Shown here piece by piece: positions 16,860 through 25,600 of a stretch of DNA of 64,000 bases. The position numbers and the translations under genes are program-made. The notes beneath the pieces are model-generated. The model did not search any database and was not told the DNA's origin. It saw only the letters and a list, made by a program, of their open reading frames with translations. The stretch lies in the NCBI RefSeq assembly GCF_007997155.1, contig NZ_VORT01000008.1, positions 1-64,000 of the forward strand. Direction: 5' to 3'. How positions within the stretch are numbered: the stretch's first letter is position 1; each line of letters starts with the position of its first letter. This DNA comes from Aequorivita antarctica. GTDB taxonomy: Bacteria; Bacteroidota; Bacteroidia; Flavobacteriales; Flavobacteriaceae.

Positions 16860-19049
16860 ATGTCTGACGAAAAATTACCTCAGGAAGAAAACGAAACGAA
16901 AATTCCAACCCCCGAAACAGCTGAAGAAACAAAAGTTACTTCCGAAAATTCTGAAACAAACGATGCCGAAGAAAACATTTTGGGAGATGAAGTGACGGAA
17001 AAAACAGCTGAAACTAAGGTTGATAGTGAAGAAGCGATAGAAGTTTCTAATGTCCAAGAAAATAATTCTGAAGTAATTACTGCCGAAGAAAATTCCGAAA
17101 CCAATACCATTGATGAGGAAGCAATAGCTGAAGAAAAAAAATCGATTGATACTGTTTCAGAAGAAGGTCCTGGATCCTCTGACAAAGCTTCAGATGACGA
17201 TCCTTCTACCGCTATAGCTTCTGAGGACGAAGAAGCCCCATCCTTAGCTGAAGCTTCGGAGAGTGAAGATGAGGAAGAAGTAGCTTCTTCCGAAGATGAA
17301 GAGGACGAAGAAGAACACGAGGAAAAAACCCAAAAAGATTACAGCACCCTTTCTGAAAAAGAATTGGTTGCAGAACTCGATAACCTTCTGAAAACAAAAA
17401 AAATTCAGGAGTTAAAGCACGATGTAGAAGAAATTCGTTCAGAATTCAACAATCTATTCAACGAAGAACTGGAACATAAAAAAGAGGAATTTCTTGCCGA
17501 AGGTGGAAATATCATTGACTTCCACTACACTACCGCGCTAAAAAAAGAATTCAACTCGCTTTATTTTGACTATAAAGAGAAGCGAAACAGTCACTACAGA
17601 AATCTTAAAAAAGACCTTCAAGCTAATATAGATAAGCGCTGGGAGCTTATTGAGGAACTGAAAAGCTTATTGAGTGCAGAAGAAAACATCAACACTACAT
17701 ACAAACATTTCAAGGATATTCAAGAAAAGTGGCATGTAGCCGGAGCAATTCCGAGGGACAAATACAACACCGTTTGGAACACTTACCATCACCATGTTGA
17801 AAATTTCTATGATTTCCTTCATTTGAACCGTGAGTTCCGCGATTTAGACTTCAAGCACAATCTAGACAGTAAACTGAAAATCATTACCCGTGCTGAAGAG
17901 CTGGGTCAGGAAGTTGATATAAATAAGGCTTTCAGAGAACTTCAGATGCTCCACAAAATGTGGAAAGAGGATATTGGTCCTGTTGCGAAGGAATACCGCG
18001 ATGAAGTGTGGGACAAATTCAGCGAGGCCACAAAAGTAATCCATGATAAACGCCAATCACAATTGGCCGAAGTGGAAAAAGACTTTGAAGTCAATTACGA
18101 AAAGAAAAAACAACTGGTTGAAGAAATAAACAAGGTCATTGAAGAGTCCAAACCGAGCCATCAAGGCTGGCAAAATGCCATTAAAAAGGTGCAGGAATTG
18201 CGTGATGCTTTTTTCAATACCGGTCGTGTTCCAAGAGCTAACAATAAAGAAATCTGGAAAGCTTTTAAAGATGCGACAGGCAACTTCAACCATCAGAAGA
18301 ACAGTTTTTACAAGAACCAAAAAAAGGAACAATACACCAATCTTGAACAGAAGCGCGAGCTTATAAAAATTGCTGAGGATAACCAAGACAGCGAGGATTT
18401 TGATGCTACGACCGCTTTGATGAAAAAAATCCAGGATAATTGGAAGAGCATTGGCCACGTGCCGCGAAAGGACAGCGATAAGATCTGGAAACGGTTCAAA
18501 AAAGCCTGTAACCATTATTTTGACAGACTTCATGCCCAGAAAAACGAAGCCAACCAAGAAGAGATGGTTCACTTTGAAGCCAAGCAAGAAATGCTCGAAA
18601 AACTTTCTTCTTTTGAATTGAGCGGCGACCATAAAACCGATGTGAAAACCATAAAAGAACACATTACTGCTTGGAAAGAAATTGGACGCGTACCATACAA
18701 CAAACGCAATATTGAACAAAAATTCAACAAAATGTTGGACGGCCTATTTTCAAAACTCGATTTAGGTAAAAAGGAAACTGAACTCATCAAGTTCGACAAT
18801 AAATTGAACACGCTCGTAAATCGTGAAGACGATCGCAAACTGCAGAACGAGCACTTCTTTATTTCGAAAAAAATTGATGAAACCCGTGATGAAATTCGCC
18901 AATTGGAAAACAATTTAGGTTTCTTCCGACATGTTCCCGATGACAACCCAATGGTAAAAGAAGTTCACAAAAACATTGAAAAGCACAAAGAACAGCTTGA
19001 AGTATGGAAGGCAAAGCTTTCGAAAATCAAACAGGCAAGAGAGGATTAA
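16860..19049 (+). CDS. DUF349 repeat protein with acidic N-terminus
   Basis: 729 aa. Residues 1-160 are a low-complexity acidic tail rich in Glu, Ser and Thr. The rest is a run of DUF349 modules, each about 70 residues and helical, recognisable by W-x-x-G-x-x-P-R-x-x-x-x-x-x-W: EKWHVAGAIPRDKYNTVW, KMWKEDIGPVAKEYRDEVW, FNTGRVPRANNKEIW, DNWKSIGHVPRKDSDKIW and TAWKEIGRVPYNKRNIEQKF. It ends in a coiled coil (ENLG...KHKEQLEVWKAKLSK). The ATG at 16860 follows an in-frame TTG nine bases upstream. The family is conserved in Bacteroidota; its role is unknown to me. Confidence 0.85.
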   Translation: MSDEKLPQEENETKIPTPETAEETKVTSENSETNDAEENILGDEVTEKTAETKVDSEEAIEVSNVQENNSEVITAEENSETNTIDEEAIAEEKKSIDTVSEEGPGSSDKASDDDPSTAIASEDEEAPSLAEASESEDEEEVASSEDEEDEEEHEEKTQKDYSTLSEKELVAELDNLLKTKKIQELKHDVEEIRSEFNNLFNEELEHKKEEFLAEGGNIIDFHYTTALKKEFNSLYFDYKEKRNSHYRNLKKDLQANIDKRWELIEELKSLLSAEENINTTYKHFKDIQEKWHVAGAIPRDKYNTVWNTYHHHVENFYDFLHLNREFRDLDFKHNLDSKLKIITRAEELGQEVDINKAFRELQMLHKMWKEDIGPVAKEYRDEVWDKFSEATKVIHDKRQSQLAEVEKDFEVNYEKKKQLVEEINKVIEESKPSHQGWQNAIKKVQELRDAFFNTGRVPRANNKEIWKAFKDATGNFNHQKNSFYKNQKKEQYTNLEQKRELIKIAEDNQDSEDFDATTALMKKIQDNWKSIGHVPRKDSDKIWKRFKKACNHYFDRLHAQKNEANQEEMVHFEAKQEMLEKLSSFELSGDHKTDVKTIKEHITAWKEIGRVPYNKRNIEQKFNKMLDGLFSKLDLGKKETELIKFDNKLNTLVNREDDRKLQNEHFFISKKIDETRDEIRQLENNLGFFRHVPDDNPMVKEVHKNIEKHKEQLEVWKAKLSKIKQARED

Positions 19050-19109
19050 AATTTCTAAAGATGTCCGTGCGAGCGCAATCCAAGATTTGAAACCCCTAAA
19101 CATCAATTA

Positions 19110-19135
19110 GGTCTCGACTGCGCTCGACCAGACAT
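19110..19135. repeat. Dispersed repeat GGTCTCGACTGCGCTCGA
   Basis: GGTCTCGACTGCGCTCGACC followed by AGACA is repeated with one mismatch at 47422-47446. It lies between the DUF349 gene and the next start. It is GC-rich relative to its surroundings and contains two TCGA boxes. Confidence 0.75.
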
Positions 19136-19158
19136 ACTAATTTCTTCTAAACAATTTT

Positions 19159-19632
19159 ATGATTGACATTCATAATTTCGATTTTCTCATTGGTAAATGG
19201 GATGTAGTAAACCGAAGACTGAAGGAGCGTTTGACTAATTGTGATGAATGGATTGAGTTCTCCGCCGAAATGGAAACCAAATCAATTTTGAATGGTCTGG
19301 GAACAATGGATGAAATGAAATCTTCGCATTTCGGGAATAACTTTGTGGGTCTCAGCATCCGAATTTTAAACCCTGTCTTAGATGAATGGACCATTTATTG
19401 GGCAGATACCGCAAATCCTGAGGTTGGTCTTAAAAAACAAGTTGTCGGTAAATTTGAGAATGGCAAAGGAACTTTTTTCGGCAAAGAAGATTACCAAGGA
19501 AAAGTGGTTAAATTAAGATTTCTTTGGATCAAGGAATCTTTGAGTACAGCAAAATGGGAACAGGCCTATTATGATGAGGCAAACCAAGTTTGGGAAACCA
19601 ATTGGACTATGTTTTTTACTACCATTGAATGA
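19159..19632 (+). CDS. Conserved hypothetical protein, possible lipocalin-like fold
   Basis: 157 aa, soluble, no signal peptide. It opens NFDFLIGKWDVVNRRLKERL and continues with strand-rich segments (LDEWTIYWADTANPEVGL, GKGTFFGKEDYQGKVVKLRFLW, WEQAYYDEANQVWETNWTM). The FLIGKWDV opening and the W-rich strands resemble DUF1579-type or other lipocalin-like proteins, but I cannot make a firm assignment. It is transcribed toward mazG, with 39 bases between the converging stops. Confidence 0.6.
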   Translation: MIDIHNFDFLIGKWDVVNRRLKERLTNCDEWIEFSAEMETKSILNGLGTMDEMKSSHFGNNFVGLSIRILNPVLDEWTIYWADTANPEVGLKKQVVGKFENGKGTFFGKEDYQGKVVKLRFLWIKESLSTAKWEQAYYDEANQVWETNWTMFFTTIE

Positions 19633-19671
19633 CAAAAAAGTTACTAGATTGAGAAGCACTGTCGTGCGTAT

Positions 19672-20460
19672 TTAGGCAGCACCGTCTGATTTTTTTGATT
19701 CATTCCAATAAACATCCATTTCCGCCAATGACATATCTTTTAAAGATTTTCCAATTTCCTTGGCTTTGCTTTCCAAATATTGAAAACGCTTGATAAATTT
19801 TTTATTGGTGCGTTCCAGCGCATTTTCAGGGTTCACTTTTAGGAATCTCGCATAATTTATCATTGAGAAAAGAACATCGCCAAATTCGGCTTCTATCTTT
19901 TCTTGGTTATCTTCATTTATTTCGTGTTGCAGTTCGCCCAACTCTTCCTGTAATTTTTCAAAAACCTGTTGCGGTTCTTCCCAATCAAACCCCACGCCTG
20001 CCACTTTATCTTGAATCCTGCTCGCTTTTACCAAAGCTGGCAATGATTTTGGAACACCTTCCAAAACGCTTTTTTTACCCTCCTTCAGTTTTAGATTTTC
20101 CCAGTTTCGTTTTACTTCTTCTTCGTCAGCCACTTTTACGTCGCCGTAAATATGTGGGTGGCGCGAAATGAGTTTTTCACAAATCTCGTTGCACACATCG
20201 GCAATATCAAAATCATTGGTCTCGCTACCTATTTTCGCATAAAAAACAATGTGCAGCAACACATCTCCCAATTCGTTTTTTACTTCGTTTAAATCATTGT
20301 CAAGAATAGCATCGCCCAACTCATAGGTTTCTTCAATGGTCAAATGCCGAAGTGTTTCCATCGTTTGCTTTTTGTCCCACGGGCATTGCTCGCGCAGTTC
20401 GTCCATAATGGTCAATAGTCTGTCGAAGGCGTTTAGTTGGTCTTTTCGAGCGTTTTTCAT
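19672..20460 (-). CDS. mazG: Nucleoside triphosphate pyrophosphohydrolase MazG
   Basis: 262 aa, essentially the length of E. coli MazG (263). It removes pyrophosphate from (d)NTPs and belongs to the house-cleaning enzymes. Two MazG domains are seen. The first (about 12-120) has LREQCPWDKKQTMETLRHLTIEE and ELGDAILDNDLNEVKNELGDVLLHIVFYA with the EExxE...ExxD metal motif. The second (about 150-250) has ELGELQHEINEDNQEKIEAEFGDVLFSMINYARF. MazG also affects ppGpp levels in E. coli; no link to rel is shown here. Confidence 0.94.
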   Translation of the reverse strand: MKNARKDQLNAFDRLLTIMDELREQCPWDKKQTMETLRHLTIEETYELGDAILDNDLNEVKNELGDVLLHIVFYAKIGSETNDFDIADVCNEICEKLISRHPHIYGDVKVADEEEVKRNWENLKLKEGKKSVLEGVPKSLPALVKASRIQDKVAGVGFDWEEPQQVFEKLQEELGELQHEINEDNQEKIEAEFGDVLFSMINYARFLKVNPENALERTNKKFIKRFQYLESKAKEIGKSLKDMSLAEMDVYWNESKKSDGAA

Positions 20461-20461
20461 T

Positions 20462-20511
20462 GTTTCAGGTTTCAGGTTTCTTCACATCGACTCCCGAAGC
20501 CTCGGGAAAGG
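20462..20511. repeat. Short heptamer run and inverted repeat in the mazG leader
   Basis: GTTTCAGGTTTCAGGTTTC (20462-20480) holds two and a half copies of a seven-base unit. CTCCCGAAGCCTCGGGA (20491-20507) is a small inverted repeat. Both lie between the mazG start and the terminator at 20541. Confidence 0.45.
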
Positions 20512-20540
20512 GTGACAGTTTTACAGCGGAAGTAACAAAA

Positions 20541-20572
20541 AAATCCCGCAAGTATAGAAACTTTCGGGATTT
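20541..20572. terminator. Hairpin terminator downstream of the DUF5606 gene
   Basis: AAATCCCG-C-AAGT (20541-20553) pairs with ACTT-T-CGGGATTT (20561-20572) around a seven-base loop. It lies about 25 bases past the stop of the minus-strand DUF5606 gene and separates it from mazG. Confidence 0.65.
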
Positions 20573-20596
20573 ATATTATTCAATAGAAATTGATTA

Positions 20597-21136
20597 TTAG
20601 GTTTTGCGCGAAGCTGCGTTTTTTGTAGAGCCACCTTTTTTGGTTGAGGAAGCTTTCGGATTTGCCGTTTTAGGAGTAGCGGCTTTTGAAGCCATTGCCT
20701 TTGCGGGCTTTGCTGCTTTGGTTTCTTCTTCCTTAGTTTCTTCTTTTGGTGCAGAAAAGTCAGTCAAGTTATTTTTCACAAGAAGGTTGTACCATTGCAC
20801 CATCTTCTTAATATCACTGGCATACACGCGGTCTTCATCATAATCTGGCATCACGCTGAAGAAAAATTCCTCAAGCTCCTCTTTTGAAGCTTTATGGCTT
20901 AGGGCTTCCTTCCCACTTGCCTTTTCAGAAATTTTCTGAAATACCTCGCGAAGAGGCACTTCTTCTGTCAAAGTGTAAACTGCAATCTCCGAAAGCAAGC
21001 TCACATTGTGGCGGCCACTAACGTTTATGGTTTTTCCGTCCAAAAGAGATTCGGCAAGAAAACCGGCACGGGTCTGTGTTTTTAATTTATAAAGTCCGGG
21101 TTTGCCGGCAATGGAAAGCACTTTTTCTAAGCTCAT
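20597..21136 (-). CDS. DUF5606-type protein with basic Ala/Lys tail
   Basis: 179 aa. The N-terminal 135 residues (MSLEKVLSIAGKPGLYKLKT, LLDGKTINVSGRHNVSLLSE, FFFSVMPDYDEDRVYASDIKKMVQWYNLL) match a conserved Bacteroidota family that I recall as DUF5606. The last 45 residues are a low-complexity tail rich in Lys, Ala, Thr and Ser, probably disordered and possibly nucleic-acid binding (inference). It is cytoplasmic, of unknown function, and lies downstream of def on the same strand with 65 bases between. Confidence 0.75.
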   Translation of the reverse strand: MSLEKVLSIAGKPGLYKLKTQTRAGFLAESLLDGKTINVSGRHNVSLLSEIAVYTLTEEVPLREVFQKISEKASGKEALSHKASKEELEEFFFSVMPDYDEDRVYASDIKKMVQWYNLLVKNNLTDFSAPKEETKEEETKAAKPAKAMASKAATPKTANPKASSTKKGGSTKNAASRKT

Positions 21137-21201
21137 AGAATACTTTTATAATGATTTAATGAATACAAATATCTTTGGTTTGGTTTATATACACAAGCGT
21201 G

Positions 21202-21792
21202 TTAACGTTTCTTTTTTACATTTGGAAATTTCATGCGGTAATCTATGCTCACATTCCCTTTTGAAATGTTTGCCAATTTGCTTTTTATCAAACGTTTCTT
21301 CAGCGGTGAAAGCTTGTCAGTAAAGAGAATACCTTCAATATGATCATACTCATGTTGAATAATTCGCGCCACAATCCCGCTGAAAGTTTCTTTGTGTTTT
21401 TTGAAATTTTCATCTTCATATTCAATCACGATATCCGGCTGGCGAAAAACATCCTCACGCACATCTGGAATGCTCAAACAGCCTTCATTGAAAGCCCATT
21501 CATCACCAGATTCATCAAGAATTCGCGCATTGATGAAGACTCTTTTAAAGGTAGAAACAAATTTTTGTTCTTCTTCCGAAAGATCTTCATCATCCTCAAA
21601 AGGTGTTGCATCAACAATAAAAAGACGAACGGAAGCACCAACCTGCGGTGCCGCAAGACCAATGCCCCGAGCTTGGTACATAGTCTCAAACATATTGTTT
21701 AAAAGCACGTCAAGTTTTGGGTACTGTTTGGTTATTACTTCGGTTTCCTTTCTTAAAACGGGGTCGCCGTAGGCTACAATCGGTAGTATCAT
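21202..21792 (-). CDS. def: Peptide deformylase
   Basis: 196 aa. It removes the formyl group from nascent proteins. All three metal-site motifs are present: GIGLAAPQVG (about 44-53), EGCLS (about 106-110) containing the metal-binding Cys, and QHEYDHIEG (about 148-156) containing the two His and the catalytic Glu. An acidic insertion (DATPFEDDEDLSEEEQKF) at about 65-82 lies between motifs 1 and 2, as is common in Bacteroidota. It is downstream of ruvX and is separated from it by the four-helix-bundle insertion. Confidence 0.96.
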   Translation of the reverse strand: MILPIVAYGDPVLRKETEVITKQYPKLDVLLNNMFETMYQARGIGLAAPQVGASVRLFIVDATPFEDDEDLSEEEQKFVSTFKRVFINARILDESGDEWAFNEGCLSIPDVREDVFRQPDIVIEYEDENFKKHKETFSGIVARIIQHEYDHIEGILFTDKLSPLKKRLIKSKLANISKGNVSIDYRMKFPNVKKKR

Positions 21793-21814
21793 CTAAATGT
21801 TTATTGTTTAATGA

Positions 21815-22231
21815 TTAATGAATAATCTTCATTAAAAATAATTATCGATTCATGTTTTTTTCAGCAGTAATTCTGGATGCAATGAATATTGAGGTTAATT
21901 CTGCTGATTCCATTAGCAAAGACTCACATTTTTCTTTTTCCAAAAGATTTTCATCTATTAAAAATTCAATCCAAAAATTACTTTCATCTACTTCTTCAAT
22001 TGCTATACTTAGTTTCGCAATAAAACTTTTTTTCGACTGGCCAATACAGGCAGCTCTATAATTTGCGGCAACTGATGTAGCACTTCTAATTAATTGCCCT
22101 TCAATATGACTTCCTAATTTTGTTTTTGGAAGCGAAATGGCCAATTTTACACAACGATGTGCAAATGCTTTTGAACGTACTTTTAAATCCTTCTCCATAG
22201 CTACATATTCTTCATTAAACATTATTCATTA
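21815..22231. mobile_element. Inverted-repeat-bounded insertion carrying the four-helix-bundle gene
   Basis: TAATGAATAAT at 21816-21826 is the exact inverse of ATTATTCATTA at 22221-22231. CTTCATTAAA also occurs in both flanks. The unit of about 417 bases holds a single gene, lies between ruvX and def, and its right edge TTA (22229-22231) is the ruvX stop read on the minus strand. No target duplication was seen. Mobility is inferred from arrangement only. Confidence 0.5.
21842..22222 (-). CDS. Four-helix bundle protein (23S rRNA intervening-sequence protein family)
   Basis: 126 aa, all-helical: MEKDLKVRSKAFAHRCVKLAISLPKT, then GSHIEGQLIRSATSVAANYRAAC, SFIAKLSIAIEEVDESNFWIEFLI and CESLLMESAELTSIFIASRI. 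The LIRSATSVAANYREA-type block is the family signature, first seen in ORFs inside 23S rRNA intervening sequences. Function is unknown. It is bounded by TTAATGAATAAT (21815-21826) and its inverse ATTATTCATTA (22221-22231). The second copy contains both its own start codon and the stop codon of ruvX. It therefore looks like a compact insertion between ruvX and def. Confidence 0.85.
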   Translation of the reverse strand: MFNEEYVAMEKDLKVRSKAFAHRCVKLAISLPKTKLGSHIEGQLIRSATSVAANYRAACIGQSKKSFIAKLSIAIEEVDESNFWIEFLIDENLLEKEKCESLLMESAELTSIFIASRITAEKNMNR

Positions 22232-22639
22232 GCCATAATAAAGGTATTCCTGAAGAATAATTGTTGCACTAATCTCATCCACCAACGCTTTGTTTTGACG
22301 TTGTTTTTTTTTCAATCCGCTGTCAATCATGGTTTGGAAAGCCATTTTACTGGTGTAGCGTTCATCAACTCGCTTCACTTCTAAGTCGGAAAAAACTTTA
22401 TAAAATTTCTTCAAAAATTTCTGAATTTCTATTTCAATGTTGGAATGGGTTCCATCTTTCTGTTTCGGTTCGCCCACTAAAACCAGTTCCACTTTTTCTG
22501 TAGCAATATATTTCTTTAAAAAATCCATCAATTCAGAAGTAGCAACCGTCGTCAAACCTGAAGCAATCAGCTGCAACTCGTCCGTAATGGCAATACCTGT
22601 GCGCTTACTACCGTAATCCAATGCTAAAATTCTTCCCAT
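22229..22639 (-). CDS. ruvX: Putative pre-16S rRNA nuclease / Holliday junction resolvase-like RuvX
   Basis: 136 aa, normal length for YqgF/RuvX. The RNase H-like fold motifs are visible: LALDYGSKRTGIAITD (5-20) with the first acidic residue, ELVLVGEPKQKDGT (about 55-68), VKRVDERYTSKMAF (about 93-106) and ALVDEISATIILQEYL (about 117-132) with the last Asp. In E. coli the homologue processes the 16S rRNA 5' end. The stop TAA forms part of the inverted repeat bounding the four-helix-bundle insertion. Confidence 0.93.
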   Translation of the reverse strand: MGRILALDYGSKRTGIAITDELQLIASGLTTVATSELMDFLKKYIATEKVELVLVGEPKQKDGTHSNIEIEIQKFLKKFYKVFSDLEVKRVDERYTSKMAFQTMIDSGLKKKQRQNKALVDEISATIILQEYLYYG

Positions 22640-22836
22640 ACCGACTGCAAAAATAAGGGTTTGTTAATTACTATACTATTATCATCTGCAATTTTGAATT
22701 ATGAAGCCTATATTTGTGGATATGAACCACGAAACACGACGAAAGGGAAACACTATTATCCATTAACAAAAATGATTTCATCAAGAAAATCTCCCTTCAG
22801 TAGTGGTTCAAAATGAAAAGCATAAAAGATAAAACA

Positions 22837-23652
22837 ATGCAAGAACTCCAACAAACCATAGAAAAAGCTTGGGAAGACCGTTCCCTACTCACTGAAACCG
22901 AAACCATCGTCGCCATTCGCGAAGTGGTAAACCTTTGCGATGAAGGCAAACTGCGCTGCGCTGAACCAACGGCTGACGGCTGGCAAGTGAACGAATGGGT
23001 TAAAAAAGCGATTGTGCTCTACTTCCCCATCCAAAAAATGAAGACTTTAGAGGCTGGCATTTTTGAATATCACGACAAAATTCCACTAAAATCGGGTTAC
23101 GAAGCCAAGGGAATCCGCGTAGTGCCTAATGCCGTAGCGCGTCACGGTGCTTACATATCCAGAGGCGTAATCTTAATGCCTAGCTACGTAAACATAGGCG
23201 CATATGTGGACGAAGGCACGATGGTGGATACTTGGGCCACCGTGGGCAGTTGCGCACAGATTGGCAAAAACGTACACCTAAGCGGTGGCGTGGGCATTGG
23301 TGGCGTTTTAGAACCGCTACAAGCAGCGCCGGTTATTATTGAAGATGGCGCTTTTATAGGCTCGCGCTGTATTGTTGTTGAAGGTGTTCGCGTAGGCAAA
23401 GAAGCCGTTCTCGGCGCCAACGTAGTGCTAACCGCTTCCACAAAAATAATTGATGTAACTGGTGAAAACCCAATAGAAATAAAAGGATATGTCCCTGAAC
23501 GTTCGGTGGTCATTCCCGGAAGCTACACCAAAAAGTTTCCTGCCGGTGAATACCAAGTGCCATGTGCGCTGATTATTGGGGTGCGTAAAGAAAGTACCAA
23601 CTTAAAAACTTCTTTGAATGATGCTTTAAGGGAGTATGGAGTGGCTGTGTAG
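22837..23652 (+). CDS. dapD: 2,3,4,5-tetrahydropyridine-2,6-dicarboxylate N-succinyltransferase
   Basis: 271 aa from the ATG at 22837 (MQELQQTIEKAWEDRS), the usual DapD length; an in-frame ATG 24 bases upstream would add MKSIKDKT and is less likely. It succinylates tetrahydrodipicolinate on the lysine/diaminopimelate route. The N-terminal helical part includes KIPLKSGYEAKGIRVVPNAVARHG. A left-handed beta-helix of hexapeptide repeats follows (GAYISRGVILMPSYVNIGAY, GTMVDTWATVGSCAQIGKNV, GGVGIGGVLEPLQAAP). It stands alone between ruvX and the glycosylation region. Confidence 0.95.
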   Translation: MQELQQTIEKAWEDRSLLTETETIVAIREVVNLCDEGKLRCAEPTADGWQVNEWVKKAIVLYFPIQKMKTLEAGIFEYHDKIPLKSGYEAKGIRVVPNAVARHGAYISRGVILMPSYVNIGAYVDEGTMVDTWATVGSCAQIGKNVHLSGGVGIGGVLEPLQAAPVIIEDGAFIGSRCIVVEGVRVGKEAVLGANVVLTASTKIIDVTGENPIEIKGYVPERSVVIPGSYTKKFPAGEYQVPCALIIGVRKESTNLKTSLNDALREYGVAV

Positions 23653-23731
23653 TAAGTTGAAAGTTGCCATGTGTAGTCAAAGAAAAAACAAAATTTCTTT
23701 TTGACTAACCCACAGTTATTTAACACCAGAA

Positions 23732-24478
23732 TTACTTCCTTCTCCTAAGTTTCTTACTATTAATTTTCTTCTGAAAAGCCCTGCTATGCTTCAACATCAG
23801 TGCATGGGTTTCTTTAAAACTTTTTCCATAAAGCTCCGCATATTCCTGCGCCATAATTTTAACCATCGTTTTTGAAAGCCACAATCTGCGAAAGTTGTGC
23901 ATCCGCTTTTCAAAATCCATCGGTTCAAAACGCATTCGGTTTAAATCGATTAAATAAAAGTCGAACTCATTCTTCGCTGTCTCATTTATCAAGGTATTTC
24001 CTGGGGAATGATCCAGAAAGTTTATTCCATTTTCGTGTAGTTTAAAAGTAAATTTTGTGAACTGTTTCAGAACATCGTTGCGCTTTTTAAACCTTGGATT
24101 GTGTATCAATTCCCGGAAATCAAAATCGTAGTTAATGTGTTCACTTATGTAGAAGCTCTCCTGTAGTCCGCCTGAAAAAACTTCAAAATAAGCCACGGGA
24201 AAAGGGGTTTGTATTCCTAAGCCAATCAACTTTGATGCGTATTCAAAAGATCGTTTCGCTTTACTTTTCCGAAGAAATTGATAAACCAACGATTGAAATA
24301 AATTTGGGGTTTTAAATTTTTTAATATTGAAGGAAGTTCCCTTTATCTGCACCATCTTTATCACATTGCGCTCGCCTTTAGTCACATATTCCCCATTTTG
24401 GGAAAAATCGTGAAGAACATCCTCTAACTTTTCAGCCAAGTGGGAATATTTTGGGTTGATAAAAAAATTCTCGCGCAT
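23732..24478 (-). CDS. WaaP/Kdo-kinase-like lipopolysaccharide kinase
   Basis: 248 aa with a protein-kinase-like fold. The catalytic loop is FLDHSPGNTLI (about residues 155-165), matching HxDxSPGN of the Kdo/WaaP kinases. The metal-binding segment is FYLIDLNRMRF (about 173-183), and the lysine-containing N-lobe strand is TSFNIKKFKTPN. These enzymes phosphorylate Kdo or heptose in the LPS core from the cytoplasmic side. Divergent from the GT9 gene, 48 bases apart, it opens the glycosylation region. The acceptor sugar is inferred only from family. Confidence 0.8.
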   Translation of the reverse strand: MRENFFINPKYSHLAEKLEDVLHDFSQNGEYVTKGERNVIKMVQIKGTSFNIKKFKTPNLFQSLVYQFLRKSKAKRSFEYASKLIGLGIQTPFPVAYFEVFSGGLQESFYISEHINYDFDFRELIHNPRFKKRNDVLKQFTKFTFKLHENGINFLDHSPGNTLINETAKNEFDFYLIDLNRMRFEPMDFEKRMHNFRRLWLSKTMVKIMAQEYAELYGKSFKETHALMLKHSRAFQKKINSKKLRRRK

Positions 24479-24526
24479 TTATAAAAAAGATACTTTTAAA
24501 AAAGGTATTTTGCGAAGGTAATCTAT

Positions 24527-25600
24527 ATGAAGAAGATACTTGTAATACAAAACAAAAGAATTGGCGACGTACTCATCAGCTCCGTTATTGCCAATAATAT
24601 AAAGAAGGTTTTTCCCGAAAGTGAAGTAACCTATTTTGTATATGAGTATACCGCAGGTGTTTTGGAAAACAACCCAAATATTGATCGAATTATCTCAGTT
24701 AAGGAAAAAGAGTTAAAGAGTTACACAAAGCTTTTTCAGACCATTTCAAAAATAAAAAAAGAGGAATACGATATCATTTTTGATCCCTATTCCAAATTGC
24801 AAAGTAGGTTGATCTGTCTCTTTTCAGGTGCCGAATACAGAATTGGACTGAAACGTGCCCATAAAGAATTGAAACTTCCCTTTTACACGCATCCCATAAG
24901 TTTTTTAGAACACCGCTCCAAAAACTGCGGCAAAGCAATTGAAGATAGAATCAATATGATAGCCTCGGTTTTTGAATTGAAAGAACCCGAATACGCCCCA
25001 AAAATATTCTTGACGGAAGAAGAAAAACAATACAGTAGAATCGATTCTCTTCAAAAACCCGTAATTATGCTTGGCATTTTGGGCAGTACGCCCCAAAAAT
25101 CCATGTCCTATGAATATATGGTGGAAATAATAGATTATATAACTGAAAATTACGGCGGCACGGTGCTCTTTAACTACGCACCCAATCAAAAGGAAGAAGC
25201 GAAGAAGGTTTATGAAATTTGTAAAAACAAAAACCAGATAAACCTCGACATTTACGAAGATTCCATCCGAGGTTTCATAAAACTGATGAATAAGTGTGAT
25301 CTACTGGTTTCAAATGAAGGCGGAAGTGTTCACATCACCAAAGCCCTAAACAAACCAACGTTCACAATTTATTCGCCTTATGTAAACAAAGAACATTGGT
25401 GCAGTTTTGAAGATGGCGATTATCACGATTCCATTCATTTATTAGAAGAAAAACCTGACCTTTTCAGCAGCTTCACCTTGGAAGGACGAAGAACCATTGA
25501 AGAAGACCCCCATTCACTTTACAAAGAATTGACGCCAGAATTGATTCTTTCAAAACTGAAACCATTTTTAGCGCATCATCTCGCACAATTTTCTTCCTAA
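24527..25600 (+). CDS. Glycosyltransferase family 9 (heptosyltransferase-like)
   Basis: 357 aa GT-B fold enzyme. It starts KILVIQNKRIGDVLISSVIANNIKKVFPESEVTYFVY, the typical opening of LPS heptosyltransferases. The C-terminal domain has IMLGILGSTPQKSMSYEYMVEIIDYI and CDLLVSNEGGSVHITKALNKPTFTIYS, the GT9 pattern in which D(S/T)GG-type residues bind the nucleotide sugar (here NEGG). It probably adds a sugar to the LPS core. Its last four bases overlap the end of the converging tandem GT2 gene at 25597. Confidence 0.87.
   Translation: MKKILVIQNKRIGDVLISSVIANNIKKVFPESEVTYFVYEYTAGVLENNPNIDRIISVKEKELKSYTKLFQTISKIKKEEYDIIFDPYSKLQSRLICLFSGAEYRIGLKRAHKELKLPFYTHPISFLEHRSKNCGKAIEDRINMIASVFELKEPEYAPKIFLTEEEKQYSRIDSLQKPVIMLGILGSTPQKSMSYEYMVEIIDYITENYGGTVLFNYAPNQKEEAKKVYEICKNKNQINLDIYEDSIRGFIKLMNKCDLLVSNEGGSVHITKALNKPTFTIYSPYVNKEHWCSFEDGDYHDSIHLLEEKPDLFSSFTLEGRRTIEEDPHSLYKELTPELILSKLKPFLAHHLAQFSS

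Noticed and set aside
18057-18719. Minus-strand frame of 220 codons
   Set aside because: It lies wholly inside the DUF349 gene, whose protein is clearly coding; it is a shadow frame with Phe/Leu-rich sequence.
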